Of a stretch of 64,000 bases of DNA, positions 49,100 to 58,508 are shown one piece after another; position 1 is the stretch's first letter; each line of letters opens with the position of its first letter. The position numbers were made by a program, and so were the translations under genes. Origin of the DNA: Caulobacter sp. UNC358MFTsu5.1 (lineage in GTDB: Bacteria > Pseudomonadota > Alphaproteobacteria > Caulobacterales > Caulobacteraceae); the NCBI RefSeq assembly GCF_000712075.1, contig NZ_JONW01000009.1, forward strand, positions 248,001 through 312,000, read 5' to 3'. The notes under the pieces are model-generated. The model ran no database searches. It was not told where the DNA came from and saw only the letters and a program-made list of their open reading frames with translations.

Positions 49100-50097
49100 G
49101 CCCGCGCGGCGTAGACCCCGCGCGCGATGGCGCGGGCCAGGCAGTCGCCGGCCGCCGAGCCCAGGCGCGCGAGCCGATGCTGGCGACCTTCGTCGCCCAG
49201 GTCTATCGCCCCCGACGCGGCGGCGAACACGACGTCGCCGTCGAACGGGGTGTGGACCGGGCGGATGGCGCGCGAGAGCCCGTCCTGGGCCATCATCGCC
49301 AGTCGCTTGCACTCGCCCGCGTCGAGCGCGGCGTTGACGGCCACCACGGCCAGGGTGGTGTTGGCGCCGAGCGCCGCGCCCTTGCCCGCCAGCCGGGAGT
49401 CCGCCGGCATCGGCTCCACCGCCCCGGCCGGGCCGCTGGGCGTGCGCCCGCCGTATTCGCCGCCGATCTCGAACGGCCAGGCCCAGAAGGTCTCGCCGTC
49501 GGGCATGTACACCGAGCCGACGGGATTGACCGCCGCCAGGGCCCCGACCACCAGACCGTCGCCCAGGTCCAGCGAGGCCGAGCCGAGCCCGCCCTTCACC
49601 AGACCGGCGCGGGCGCCGCGACCCGCGCCCACCGATCCCAGAGCGAAATCCTGACCCGCCGCGGCGAACGCTTCCAGCCCCAGGCGGCGGTACGGCGGCT
49701 CCAGACCCCAGCCCTTGTCGCCGTCGTTGGACAGGTCGTAGAGCACCGCGCCCGCGACGATCGGCGCGCGCGGCGCGGCGGGATGCACGGCGAACCCCTC
49801 CCCCGCGTTCGACAACGCCGCCGTCACGCCATCGGCTGCGCCCAGGCCGAACACCGAGCCGCCGCTGAACACCGCCGCGTGGAGCCGGGCGTAGCCGTTC
49901 TCGCTGGACAGGGCCTCGGTCTCGCGCGTTCCGGGCCCGCCGCCGCGCACGTCCACGCCCGCCGCCCAGCCGCCGGGAAAGCGGACGACCGTGACGCCGC
50001 TGCGGGCGATCTCGTCCGTCGCGTTGCCGACCAGGAGTCCCGGCACGTCGGTGAGCAGGTTGAGCGGACCAGGTCGAAGCAAGGCGGAGTCCTTCAA
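49096..50097 (-). CDS. P1-family (S58) aminopeptidase, DmpA/BapA-like
   Basis: 333 residues with no signal peptide, so probably cytoplasmic. VPGLLVGNATD at the N-terminus, the central GLEPPYRRLGLEAF region, LVVGALAAVNPVGS and the autoprocessing/nucleophile site GANTTLAVVAVN fit the DmpA clan, whose precursors self-cleave before the nucleophile. The group contains D-aminopeptidases and beta-aminopeptidases (BapA). Facing the dipeptide importer and near an omega-aminotransferase, it is a candidate enzyme for unusual imported dipeptides. It is shorter than DmpA (about 375 aa). Stop overlaps the convergent ATPase gene by 4 bp. Confidence 0.88.
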
Positions 50098-50204
50098 GGC
50101 GTCGCGGATCGGATCGGCCGCGCGGGGCTTGTCTTACAACCCTTACATCCATCGGGCGAAGGCCTGGGACCTAAATCCGCTGCGAGGATTTCTGGCCTGG
50201 GCGC

Positions 50205-53200
50205 TCAGCCCTGGACCTCGGTCTCGGCAAGGCCGCGCTCGAGCCGGGCGGCCCAGGTCGAGAGGTCGTCGCGCGCTTCGGCCGCGGTGTGCCTGAGCCC
50301 GGCCAGGGCGGCCTCGAAATCGTCCCCGTCGACGCCGCACGCTTCCAGGCGACTGGCCGCGTTCCCCAGGCGATGCAGGCCCAGCAGGCCCGCCGAGCCG
50401 GCGGTCTTGTGGGCCTCGGCGATCAGCGCTTCACGGGACGAGGCCGTGAAGCGCCCTTCCAACTGGCCCTGCAGCATGGTCACGAACTTCAAGGTCGCCT
50501 CGGGGCCCATCGACTCCTCGAAGGCCAGTTGCGCTTCCCGGTCGGCGTCGACCGCTCCGGCGTCATCCTCGCCGGACCTGGCGACGGGTTCAGCCCGGCC
50601 GGACGCCGGCGCCGAGGCCGTGAACGCCGTGACCAGCGCGCGTTCCAGGTCGGCCGGGGCCAGGGGCTTGAGCAGGTGGCCGTTCATCCCGGCCGCCAGG
50701 CAGGCCTCGACCTGCTGGGGCGTGCCGCTGGCCGACAGCGCCAGGATCGGCAGGCGGTCGAAACCGGCGGCCCGGATGGCGGCCGTGGCGGCCAGGCCGT
50801 CCATCGTGGGCATGTGGACGTCCATCAGGACCAGGTCGTAGGGCTGGGCCAGCACGGCCGCCACGGCCTCGGCGCCGTCGCTGGCCAGGTCCACTCCGCA
50901 GCCGTGCTGCTCGACCATGATCTGGCAAAGCTCGCGATTGAGGGCGACGTCGTCGCAGACCAGCACGCGCTTGCCGGGGAACATGGCGCGCCCGCCCGCC
51001 GCCTTCTCGTGGCCGGCGGGCAGGATGCCGCGCTGCAGCACCACCTCGAACCAGAAGGTCGAGCCTTCGCCCGGCGTGCTCTCGACCCCGATGTCGCCCC
51101 CCATCAGCTCGATCAGTTCGCGCGATATGGCCAGGCCCAGCCCCGTCCCCCCGAACGTGCGGGTGATGGCCCCGTCCGCCTGGGAGAAGCGCTTGAACAG
51201 CATCCCGATCTTGTCGGCCGGGATGCCCACGCCCTGGTCGATGACCCGGACCTTCAGCCCGACCGTCGCCTCGCCCAGCTCAATCACCTCGAGGTCCACG
51301 GTGACCGCGCCGTCCTCGGTGAACTTCACGGCGTTGGACAGCAGGTTCAGCAGGACCTGGCGCAGCCGGTACTTGTCGCCGATCACCACGTCGCCGTGGT
51401 CGCCCGTCATCCCCAGCCGAACCCGCCTGTCCGCCGCCTGGGGCTCGACCATCGAAAGCGCCTCGGAGACCATGTCGCCGACGGAGAAGGGCCTGGCCTC
51501 CAGCTCCACCGCCCGGGCCTCCAGCTTGGAGAAGTCCAGCACGTCGTTGATCAGGCCGTTCAGCGCCTCGCCGGCGCCCCGCACCAGCAGCACCCGGCGA
51601 CGGTCTTCGGCCGACAGGTCGGGGCTCTGGGCCAGGAGGCGCGAAAAGCCGATCACCCCGTTGAGGGGCGTGCGCAGCTCGTGGCTCATATTGGCCAGGA
51701 ATTCCGCCTTGGCGTTGTTGGCGGCCTCGGCGGCGTCGCGGGCGTCGGCGAGCTGGGTCGCCATGGCGGCCAGCACCTGAGCTTGCTGCTCCAGCGCCTC
51801 CTGGGCCTCCACCCGCGCGGTCAGGTCCTGGGCCTGGGCGATGAAGTGCAGCGGCTGGCCGTCCGGTTCGCGCACCAGGGACACCGACAGATTCACCCAG
51901 ACCGGAGTGCCGTCGCCGCGGATGTAACGCTTGTCCATCGTGTAGCTGACGATCTCCCCCGCCAGCAGCCGGTCCCGGTGATGGAGGTCCAGATCCAGGT
52001 CGTCCGGATGGGTGATGTCCTGGAACCTCAGCTCCAGGACCTCGGCCTCGGGATAGTCGACGATCCCGCAGAACGCGTCGTTGACCTTGCTGAAGCGGCC
52101 GTCGGGCGTGACCAGGGCCATGCCGATGGAGGCGTGATGGAAGGCGTTCTCGAACAGCTCCATCTGCGCCTTGCGCTCGGTGATGTCTTGCATCATCGCG
52201 GTGAACTGCCAGCCGTCGGGACCGTCGATGGCGTTGATCGACAGCTCCACGGGGAAGATCTCGCCCGACTTCCGGCGCGCCGGCATCTCGATGCGCCGAT
52301 CCAGGACCGCGCCCTTGTGGGTCTTGAGGAACCGGTGCATGCCCGCCTCATGGGCGGCGCGATGGTCGGGCGGGATGATCAGTTCGGTCAGGGGCGCCCC
52401 CAGCGCCTCGGCGGCGGTCCAGCCGAAGATGGTCTCGGCCAGTCGGTTCCAGTCGGTGACCCGGTCGTGCTCGTCGATGGTGACGATGGCCTGGCGGGCG
52501 TCGGCGATGACGCGCCGGGCCCTCGCCTCGCTGGCCTGCAGATGGGCTTCCAGCGACTTCTGCTCGGAGATGTCGCGGATGACGGCCACCATCTCGGCGG
52601 GCTGGCCGGCCTCGTCCCGGATCAGCCGGAAGCGCGTCTCGACCCACACTGGATGGCCGTCGCGATGGGCCGCGCGGTGCTGGACGGCGATCTCCTCGCG
52701 GCCGGCGGCCATCTGGGCGAAGGCGTCCAGGATGATCGGCCTGTCCGGTTCGTAGACGAAGCTGTCGGCGGACCGCCCCGCCATTTCGCGGGGCGTGTAG
52801 TCCAGCAGCGCCTTGATGGCCGGCGAGATGTAGCTGCTGCTGCCGTCCAGCGCGATGCGGGTGACCACGTCGGCCATGTTGTCGGCCAGCAGCTTGTATC
52901 GGCTCTGGCTCCGGCGGACGCTTTCCAGAGCCTCGCGGCGATCGGTGACGTCCTGGATCACCCCGAACAGCGCCACCACCTGGCCCGCATCGTCCAACTC
53001 GGTGGTGGCCCGGACCAGCACCTGGCGAACGGCGCCGTCGGGGCGCACGATCCGCAGCTCATGTTCGAACCCGCCTCTGGTCGCCAGGACCACGGCGACG
53101 GTGCTGGAGACCGTCGCGCGGTCGTCGGGATGGTAGAACTGCAGCCGATCACCGGCGTTCGGGTCGAACGTCCCGGGCTCGACCCCATGGATGCGGAAGA

Positions 53201-53789
53201 CCTCGTCCGACCATTCCACCCTCTTGGTCCGGATGTCGTACCGCCACTGGCCGACGCCCGAGATCGCCTCGGTGAGCGTCAGCATTCGCTTCTGCTCGGC
53301 CAGGGACCGCACGTCGCGGATGTGCTCCAGGCGCTCGACCACCATCCCGGCCAGCGCCTTGAGCTCCTCGAGCGCCTCGGGCGTGGGGCGTTCGCGCGGT
53401 TCGGTGTCGATCACGCAGAGGGTGCCGAGGTTGTAGCCGTCGCGGTCGGTCAGCAGCGCGCCGGCGTAGAAGCGGATGTGCGCCTCGCCCGTCACGAACG
53501 GGTTGTCGACGAAGCGCGGATCGTCGAGCGCGTTCTCGACCACCATGACGCCTCGGGGCGGAAGGGCGAGGGCGTGGCTGCAGAAGGCCTCCTCGCGCGT
53601 CGTTTCGCAGACGTCGAGCCCGACCTTCGACTTGAACCACTGGCGCCGGTCGTCGATCAGCGTCACCAGGGCGATCGGCGTCGCGAACAGGCGCGCGGCC
53701 AGGGCGGTGATCTGATCGAAGGCCGGCTCCGGCGCCGTATCGAGGATACGGAGGGCGTGCAGCGCGGCGAGGCGTTCGAGTTCCGGCAT
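50205..53789 (-). CDS. Hybrid sensor histidine kinase with GAF, multiple PAS, REC and HPt domains
   Basis: 1194 residues, no membrane segment. A GAF domain comes first (~5-160, FDQITALAARLFATPIALVTLID, FCSHAL). About four PAS/PAC units follow (~170-660; each ends in a DITE/DVTD/DLTA-type motif). Next are HisKA with His703 in MSHELRTPLNG and an HATPase (NLLSNAVKFT, GTGLGLAIS). A receiver has Asp990 (LVLMDVHMPT) and the HPt His1127 is in AEAHKTAGSAG. It contains a complete internal phosphorelay, probably ending at a separate regulator such as the one at 57436. ATG 53789 is chosen because upstream codons read as Arg-rich non-family sequence. It lies 94 bp after the glycosyltransferase gene on the same strand. 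Confidence 0.93.
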   Translation of the reverse strand: MPELERLAALHALRILDTAPEPAFDQITALAARLFATPIALVTLIDDRRQWFKSKVGLDVCETTREEAFCSHALALPPRGVMVVENALDDPRFVDNPFVTGEAHIRFYAGALLTDRDGYNLGTLCVIDTEPRERPTPEALEELKALAGMVVERLEHIRDVRSLAEQKRMLTLTEAISGVGQWRYDIRTKRVEWSDEVFRIHGVEPGTFDPNAGDRLQFYHPDDRATVSSTVAVVLATRGGFEHELRIVRPDGAVRQVLVRATTELDDAGQVVALFGVIQDVTDRREALESVRRSQSRYKLLADNMADVVTRIALDGSSSYISPAIKALLDYTPREMAGRSADSFVYEPDRPIILDAFAQMAAGREEIAVQHRAAHRDGHPVWVETRFRLIRDEAGQPAEMVAVIRDISEQKSLEAHLQASEARARRVIADARQAIVTIDEHDRVTDWNRLAETIFGWTAAEALGAPLTELIIPPDHRAAHEAGMHRFLKTHKGAVLDRRIEMPARRKSGEIFPVELSINAIDGPDGWQFTAMMQDITERKAQMELFENAFHHASIGMALVTPDGRFSKVNDAFCGIVDYPEAEVLELRFQDITHPDDLDLDLHHRDRLLAGEIVSYTMDKRYIRGDGTPVWVNLSVSLVREPDGQPLHFIAQAQDLTARVEAQEALEQQAQVLAAMATQLADARDAAEAANNAKAEFLANMSHELRTPLNGVIGFSRLLAQSPDLSAEDRRRVLLVRGAGEALNGLINDVLDFSKLEARAVELEARPFSVGDMVSEALSMVEPQAADRRVRLGMTGDHGDVVIGDKYRLRQVLLNLLSNAVKFTEDGAVTVDLEVIELGEATVGLKVRVIDQGVGIPADKIGMLFKRFSQADGAITRTFGGTGLGLAISRELIELMGGDIGVESTPGEGSTFWFEVVLQRGILPAGHEKAAGGRAMFPGKRVLVCDDVALNRELCQIMVEQHGCGVDLASDGAEAVAAVLAQPYDLVLMDVHMPTMDGLAATAAIRAAGFDRLPILALSASGTPQQVEACLAAGMNGHLLKPLAPADLERALVTAFTASAPASGRAEPVARSGEDDAGAVDADREAQLAFEESMGPEATLKFVTMLQGQLEGRFTASSREALIAEAHKTAGSAGLLGLHRLGNAASRLEACGVDGDDFEAALAGLRHTAAEARDDLSTWAARLERGLAETEVQG

Positions 53790-53883
53790 CAGGCCAGTCC
53801 TGTTTCGATCCGGGCCGGACCGACGGGCGCGAACATCCAACGCCCCGCGGGCGCGATCGGATGCTGCCCCTGGCCCGGCGCGG

Positions 53884-55314
53884 TCATGAGGTCTTGAACC
53901 CCCTCCGCGTCATGGTTCCCCACCCCTGGGCGCCCGTGACGAACTGCCAGGCGCCGCGGACGCGCCAGAAGTTGTTGATCTGCCGGTAGCCGAAGTTCTC
54001 CAGGACGGCCGCGCCCATCAGGATCAACAGGCTCTTGGCGTCGGGGAACCGGCGGAGCTCGGCCTCCTCCAGGGCCAGGGCGCCGACGCTGATCACGATG
54101 CCGAACCCGAAGGTCACCGCCAGCATGGCCCAGAGGTAGTCGGCGGACAGCAGGCCCAGCAGCCAGAAGGCCGGGATCAGGACGTAGCCGAAGATCTCGA
54201 TGATCGGCCCCAGGACGTCGACCAGCAGGATGTGCCCGAACCCGACCAAGCCGATCCGGCCGTAGCCCGGGTTCAGGATCATATCGCGATGCCGGAAGAA
54301 GGTCTCCAGCGCGCCCCGATGCCAGCGCGCCCGCTGGCGGGCCAGCACCGACCAGCTTTCCGGGGCCTCGGTCCAGCACACGGGCTCAGGCGTGAAGCCG
54401 ATCCGGTACGGCTTGCCCAGCCGGCGGTAGTGCTTGTGCAGCTTGACGACCAGTTCCATGTCCTCGCCGACCGTGCCGTGGCTGTAGCCGCCGACGTCCA
54501 GCACCGCCTGCCGACGAAAGAGGCCGAACGCGCCGGAGATGATCGTCAGGGCCGAGATGCGGCTCCAGGCCAGCCGGGCCATCAGGAACGCGCGCAGGTA
54601 TTCCACCGTCTGCAGCAGCGCCAGGACGTTTCGCGGCGCGCCGACCTCGACCACGCGCCCGAACGCGATCTTGCAGCCGTTGGCGATGCGGATGGTGCCC
54701 CCCACCGCGATCGTGCGCTCGGGATCGTCGACGAACGGACGGACCGCCCGCAGCAAGGCGTCGGGCTCGAGCAGGGAGTCGGCGTCCATCGAGCAGACGA
54801 TCGGCGCGCGCGACAGGTTCAGGGCCGCGTTGAGCGCGTCGGCCTTGCCGCCGTTCTCCTTGTCGATGACCAGCAGCCGGGGCTGCTTGGCCCCGGCGTA
54901 GAGCCCGCGGATCGCCGCGCAGGGCGCGGCCAAGGGGTAGTGGCGGTGGGTCGGGGTCAGTTCGAAGGCCTCGACCAGCACCTTCAGGGTCTCGTCCTTG
55001 GAGCCGTCATTGACGACGATGACCTCGAAGTTGGGATACTGCAGGGCCAGCAGCGACCGGATGCTCTCGACGATGGTCAGGGCTTCGTTATAGGCGGGCG
55101 CCATCAGGGTGATCGGCGGGGCGGCGTCCGCGAAGCGCCGCCAGAGCACGGCCGGCGCGCCGATCGAAGGATCCTGGGCCAGGGCCCGGGCGGCCAGCAG
55201 CAATTGCCAGAGATAAAGCAGGTTCTGCAGCAGGCCTGTGACGATGACCGCCACGGCGATGGCCTCGGCGACGCCGACCAGCCAGTGGGCCGCCTCGTGC
55301 AGCAGCCCGTTCAT
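53884..55314 (-). CDS. Processive family 2 glycosyltransferase (membrane polysaccharide synthase-like)
   Basis: 476 residues. An N-terminal helix (IAVAVIVTGLLQNLLYLWQLLL) precedes a GT2 core with APAYNEALTI, VNDGSKDET, DxD in SMDADS (Asp177, Asp179), the catalytic GEDMEL and the acceptor motif QRARWHRG (~299), as in PgaC, hyaluronan and cellulose synthases. Three to four C-terminal helices follow, forming an export channel. The sugar is unknown. The ATG overlaps the HEAT-repeat gene stop (ATGA). The linked YaiO-like barrel resembles E. coli yaiP-yaiO, an established neighbour pair. No PilZ domain is fused. Confidence 0.92.
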   Translation of the reverse strand: MNGLLHEAAHWLVGVAEAIAVAVIVTGLLQNLLYLWQLLLAARALAQDPSIGAPAVLWRRFADAAPPITLMAPAYNEALTIVESIRSLLALQYPNFEVIVVNDGSKDETLKVLVEAFELTPTHRHYPLAAPCAAIRGLYAGAKQPRLLVIDKENGGKADALNAALNLSRAPIVCSMDADSLLEPDALLRAVRPFVDDPERTIAVGGTIRIANGCKIAFGRVVEVGAPRNVLALLQTVEYLRAFLMARLAWSRISALTIISGAFGLFRRQAVLDVGGYSHGTVGEDMELVVKLHKHYRRLGKPYRIGFTPEPVCWTEAPESWSVLARQRARWHRGALETFFRHRDMILNPGYGRIGLVGFGHILLVDVLGPIIEIFGYVLIPAFWLLGLLSADYLWAMLAVTFGFGIVISVGALALEEAELRRFPDAKSLLILMGAAVLENFGYRQINNFWRVRGAWQFVTGAQGWGTMTRRGFKTS

Positions 55315-56357
55315 GTCGCGTCCCCCTCGGCCAGGGCCAGTTCGGCCGCGCGGTGGGCCAGCGGGCGTTCGCTTCCGGCCGCCAGTCGCAGCACCGCCCG
55401 CCCCTCCACGCCCAGGGCGAACAGCGCCTCGCCGGCCCGGAACCGGACCCACCATTCGGCGTCGCCCAGCAGACGGTCCAGCCCGGCCGCCAGGCGTGAG
55501 AAGCCCGCCGCCCCGGCCGCCTCGGCCGCCGCCGAACGGACAGTCCAGCTCTCGTCCTCCATGGCGCGGCCGATGGCCCCCTCGCCCGCCGGATGCTGCA
55601 GCCGCCCCAAGGCCCGCACCGCCGCGGTGCGCACCTCGAAATGGGCGTGGCCCGCGAAGGCGATCAGCAGCGGAACCACCTGGTAGTCGCCGGAGAACCC
55701 CAGGGCGTCCAGCGTCAGCGCGCGCAGCTGGGGCGAAAGGTCGGCGCGCTCTAGGGCCTTCATGGCGGCCGCCGGATCGGCGGCGGCGACCTGGCGCAGC
55801 AGCTCGGCGTAGAGGCGGGACGGCTCCAGTTCGCCGCCGACCGCGTAATCGAGCAGCCGGCCGATGCTGGGCGGATTGCCATTGTCGGCGAGGGCCTTGA
55901 CGGCGGCCATGCGGATTTCCGGGCGCGGCGACCCTATGGCGCGCCGCATGGCCTGTCGCGCGGTCTCCCCGCCCAGCGCCGACAGGGCTTCGAGCACCGT
56001 CAGGCGCCCGGCCCGCGACCCTCGCTCCAGCCGCGCCACCAGCACGTCGACCAGGCCGATCTCGCGCAGCTGGCTGAGGACGCGCTCCTGATCCGCGCCC
56101 CGGATCAGCCCCTGGAACTCGACCAGCACGTCCGCCATCAGCCGTGCCCGGTGGGCGTAGGCGCGCAACGCGTCGATCGCGTCGGGAACGTCGCGCAACA
56201 GGGCCGACAGCCCTTCGACCACGGCCCGGCGGTCGGCGGCCAGGCGCCCGGCCCTGCGCTCGTTGATCAGGCGCAAGACGATCAGCCCGCTCATCCAGCC
56301 GAGAGCCAGCGCGATCAGGACCAGGGCCGTGATCCAGATGATCGCCAGCGGGGACAT
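55311..56357 (-). CDS. Membrane-anchored HEAT-repeat protein
   Basis: 348 residues. One N-terminal helix (IIWITALVLIALALGWMSGLIVL) precedes an alpha-solenoid of HEAT/PBS-lyase-type repeats (SPRPEIRMAAVKALADNG, HAHFEVRTAAVRALGRL, DESWTVRSAAAEAAGA, DAEWWVRFRAGEALFAL), the repeats carrying the typical V-R-xx-A-A spacing. Solenoids of this type scaffold protein complexes. Placed between the barrel and the synthase genes with coupled starts and stops, it may bridge the two in the envelope or regulate the synthase. Confidence 0.88.
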   Translation of the reverse strand: MSPLAIIWITALVLIALALGWMSGLIVLRLINERRAGRLAADRRAVVEGLSALLRDVPDAIDALRAYAHRARLMADVLVEFQGLIRGADQERVLSQLREIGLVDVLVARLERGSRAGRLTVLEALSALGGETARQAMRRAIGSPRPEIRMAAVKALADNGNPPSIGRLLDYAVGGELEPSRLYAELLRQVAAADPAAAMKALERADLSPQLRALTLDALGFSGDYQVVPLLIAFAGHAHFEVRTAAVRALGRLQHPAGEGAIGRAMEDESWTVRSAAAEAAGAAGFSRLAAGLDRLLGDAEWWVRFRAGEALFALGVEGRAVLRLAAGSERPLAHRAAELALAEGDAT

Positions 56358-57439
56358 CAGAACCGCGTCGTCAAGGCGATCGCCACCTCGTCTCGATCGT
56401 AGGCGTCGCGCATCTCGTGGGTGAAGCCCAGCTGGAGGCTCAGCGCGCGACTGAAGTCGACCGCCGCGCCGGCCGAGGCGGCCCGGACCGTCACCGTGCG
56501 TCCGGACGAACTCTCGGGCGCGTCAGCCCAGCCGGCGTAGAGCCGCAGATCGCCGCGCGGGCTCCAGTCGCCGCGCACCGCATAGCCGCTGCGGAAATCG
56601 TCCAGTTCGTCCACCGTGAGGAAGGCGCGCGCCGTCAGGCTGACCCGCTCCTTCCAGGCCAGGACGGCGTAAGGCTGCAGACCGCGCACGTCGCCGACCT
56701 GATAGCGGGCCCAGCTGGCGTCCGCGCCCAGCCGGGTCGTCCACGCCCCTTTTGCGTCGATCCGCGCCGAACCGCCGCCGCGCACGCTGAATTCGGGCCG
56801 GTAGTCGGCGTCGGGCGTCCCGCCCACGGCGATCCAGGCGTCCCGGTTGGGGCCGAAGGCCCGCGCGCCCAGGGCTTCGATGAAGACGTCCTCGCGTCCG
56901 AAGCGCTCCGTGCGGTCCACCGACAGCACCCCGGTGTCGCGACCGTGTCGCGCACTCAGGGCGACGATCGTCGACGACCAGTGGCCCAGGCCGTTCGAAA
57001 GCTCGCTGCGGGCGTGGGCCAGGTCCAACCGCCAGGTCACCGGCGCCGCGGCGGCCGCCGGGGCGCCGTCGATCTGGCGCGCCAGGGCCTGGACCTCGGG
57101 ATCGCCGGCCGAGGTCGCCGACAGCGGCGTCAACCGTTTGCGCGCCGTGGCCGCATCGCCCGCGAACAGGGCCGAACGCGCATAGGCCAGGCGGGCGTCG
57201 CGATAGTCCGGCGCCAGCCGCAAGGCGGCCTCCAGCGCCCGGTCGGCGGCGTCGTATCGATGGGCCGCGATATAGGCCAGGCCGAGGTTCAGCTGCACGT
57301 CGGCGTCGGCCGGCCGCTGGCGGGCCAGCGCCTCGAACGCCGCGATCGCCTCCTCGGTGCGCCCCGCCGTGCGGGCTTCCACCGCCGCGGCGTAGGTCGG
57401 GTCCACCGCCTGGGCCGCGACCAGAATCCAGACCATCAA
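56357..57439 (-). CDS. YaiO-like outer-membrane beta-barrel protein with TPR domain
   Basis: 360 residues. A short hydrophobic N-terminus (MMVWILVAAQA) may be a signal peptide. TPR repeats occupy ~15-125 (AIAAFEALARQRPADADVQLNLGLAYIA, ALEAALRLAPDYRDARLAYAR). A barrel region (~135-360) has alternating strands and ends EVAIALTTRF with C-terminal phenylalanine. The combination of periplasmic TPR and barrel is found in outer-membrane polysaccharide secretion proteins such as PgaA, and in YaiO. It should be the export pore for the GT2 product. Its stop and start overlap both neighbours by 1-4 bp. Confidence 0.85.
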   Translation of the reverse strand: MMVWILVAAQAVDPTYAAAVEARTAGRTEEAIAAFEALARQRPADADVQLNLGLAYIAAHRYDAADRALEAALRLAPDYRDARLAYARSALFAGDAATARKRLTPLSATSAGDPEVQALARQIDGAPAAAAAPVTWRLDLAHARSELSNGLGHWSSTIVALSARHGRDTGVLSVDRTERFGREDVFIEALGARAFGPNRDAWIAVGGTPDADYRPEFSVRGGGSARIDAKGAWTTRLGADASWARYQVGDVRGLQPYAVLAWKERVSLTARAFLTVDELDDFRSGYAVRGDWSPRGDLRLYAGWADAPESSSGRTVTVRAASAGAAVDFSRALSLQLGFTHEMRDAYDRDEVAIALTTRF

Positions 57440-57816
57440 ACGACCTCGCTCGGCGACAGCCGCGCCAGGCGCGCGACCAGTTCGTCGGGGTTGAACGGCT
57501 TGGCCAGATAGTCCGCCGCCCCGAGCTGCAGGGCGCTGACCACGTCGTCCTGGCGCTTGAGCGCCGTCAGCATGAACACCGTCAGGTCGCGGGTCTGATC
57601 GTCGTCCTTGAGGCGGCGCAGCACCTCGAAGCCGTCGAGCACGGGCATCATGGCGTCCAGGACCAGGACCGCCGGCCTAAGCGCGCGGGCCTGCTCCAGC
57701 GCGGCCCCGCCATCCTCGGCCAGGATCACCCGATAGCCGGCCCGGGTGAGCTTGTGTTCCAGAATACTGCGAAGCAGTGGGTCGTCGTCGGCGACTAGAA
57801 TAAGTCCGTTTGGCAT
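57436..57816 (-). CDS. Single-domain response regulator
   Basis: 126 residues consisting only of a receiver domain: acidic pocket VADDDPLL, phosphoacceptor Asp54 (VLVLDAMMPVLDG), conserved Thr in FMLTAL and the lysine in LAKPFNPDEL. With no output domain, it presumably acts by protein contact or as a phosphorelay intermediate, possibly with the hybrid kinase encoded downstream. GAGGAG precedes the ATG. It is first in the exopolysaccharide-type operon. Confidence 0.93.
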   Translation of the reverse strand: MPNGLILVADDDPLLRSILEHKLTRAGYRVILAEDGGAALEQARALRPAVLVLDAMMPVLDGFEVLRRLKDDDQTRDLTVFMLTALKRQDDVVSALQLGAADYLAKPFNPDELVARLARLSPSEVV

Positions 57817-58247
57817 CGGACATCTCCTCGCGGAACAATCTTCACTATATCAGAATCGACTTCGCCCAACCGATAACACACCGCGCGAACAAACATGATG
57901 AATGTGATCTTCGACGCCGGGAGAAAATTCCAAAATCTCTCCAATCAACACTCAAGCTTCCGGGCCTGACGCCTTGCACGCACGGCGTCGCCGAACCGTC
58001 CGCCTTGCTCCCTGCCTCACATCTCAAGGGAACAACCTGCTCCCTCGGCTCGCCGTTCCGTTGAAGACGAACCTCATCAGGGCCACGCGCCACGGGAGTT
58101 GATCGAGCATCGCGCCGCGCCGATCCTCACGACCGCGAGCCAAGGCGATAAGTTTTCCGTCCGGAGCCATCGATTTTGACTGTTTGAGCTAGGCGCGCCG
58201 CCCGAACGGCCGCCCCTATCTCCAAAAAACACACAAAAGGGTGCGAA
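57817..58247. other. Intergenic region upstream of the response regulator operon
   Basis: An AT-richer stretch directly before the response regulator (57830-57960) probably contains its promoter. No credible gene or RNA was recognised in the rest. Confidence 0.5.
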
Positions 58248-58433
58248 ATGGACAGGCAGCCGGCGGAGTCCCTCCGCCTTTTCCGAGTGCGTCCGCGCCT
58301 TGTCTTGGCGCTGTCCGGGCCATCGACCTCGTCCGATCGCCGCACCCGCCCGGCCCGCTCGCCGTCGCCGGCCGGGCGCCTCGACGCCGCGATCGAGCCG
58401 GCGTCCTTCTGGTTCGACAACCCGCCCTATTGA
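58248..58433 (+). CDS. Possible small protein (61 aa)
   Basis: ATG at 58248 has AAGGGTG 7 bp upstream, and the frame stops 17 bp before a hairpin. The product is Arg/Ser/Pro-rich with a distinct end, EPASFWFDNPPY. No homology is recognised. The composition of the first half resembles random GC-rich sequence, so this may not be a gene. Confidence 0.25.
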   Translation: MDRQPAESLRLFRVRPRLVLALSGPSTSSDRRTRPARSPSPAGRLDAAIEPASFWFDNPPY

Positions 58434-58450
58434 GCTTCCAGGAACGGGAA

Positions 58451-58481
58451 AGGGCGGGCTCGCGCCAAGCGAACCCGCCCT
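58451..58481 (-). terminator. Hairpin downstream of the TonB receptor gene
   Basis: AGGGCGGGCTCGC and GCGAACCCGCCCT pair over 13 bp with one mismatch and a 5-nt loop, 28 bp after the receptor stop on the minus strand, followed by TTCCCGTTCC. Confidence 0.6.
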
Positions 58482-58508
58482 CCCCTCGGTCGCGCCTGGC
58501 GCGCCGTC

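Noticed and set aside
50289..53897. A 1202-codon plus-strand frame opposite the hybrid kinase
   Set aside because: The opposite strand encodes a textbook multidomain kinase. This frame has repetitive Gly/Arg/Gln/Asp composition and no domain.
58127..58420. A 97-codon minus-strand frame between the response regulator and the receptor gene
   Set aside because: No ribosome site, an Arg/Ser-rich composition, and it overlaps a better small candidate on the other strand.
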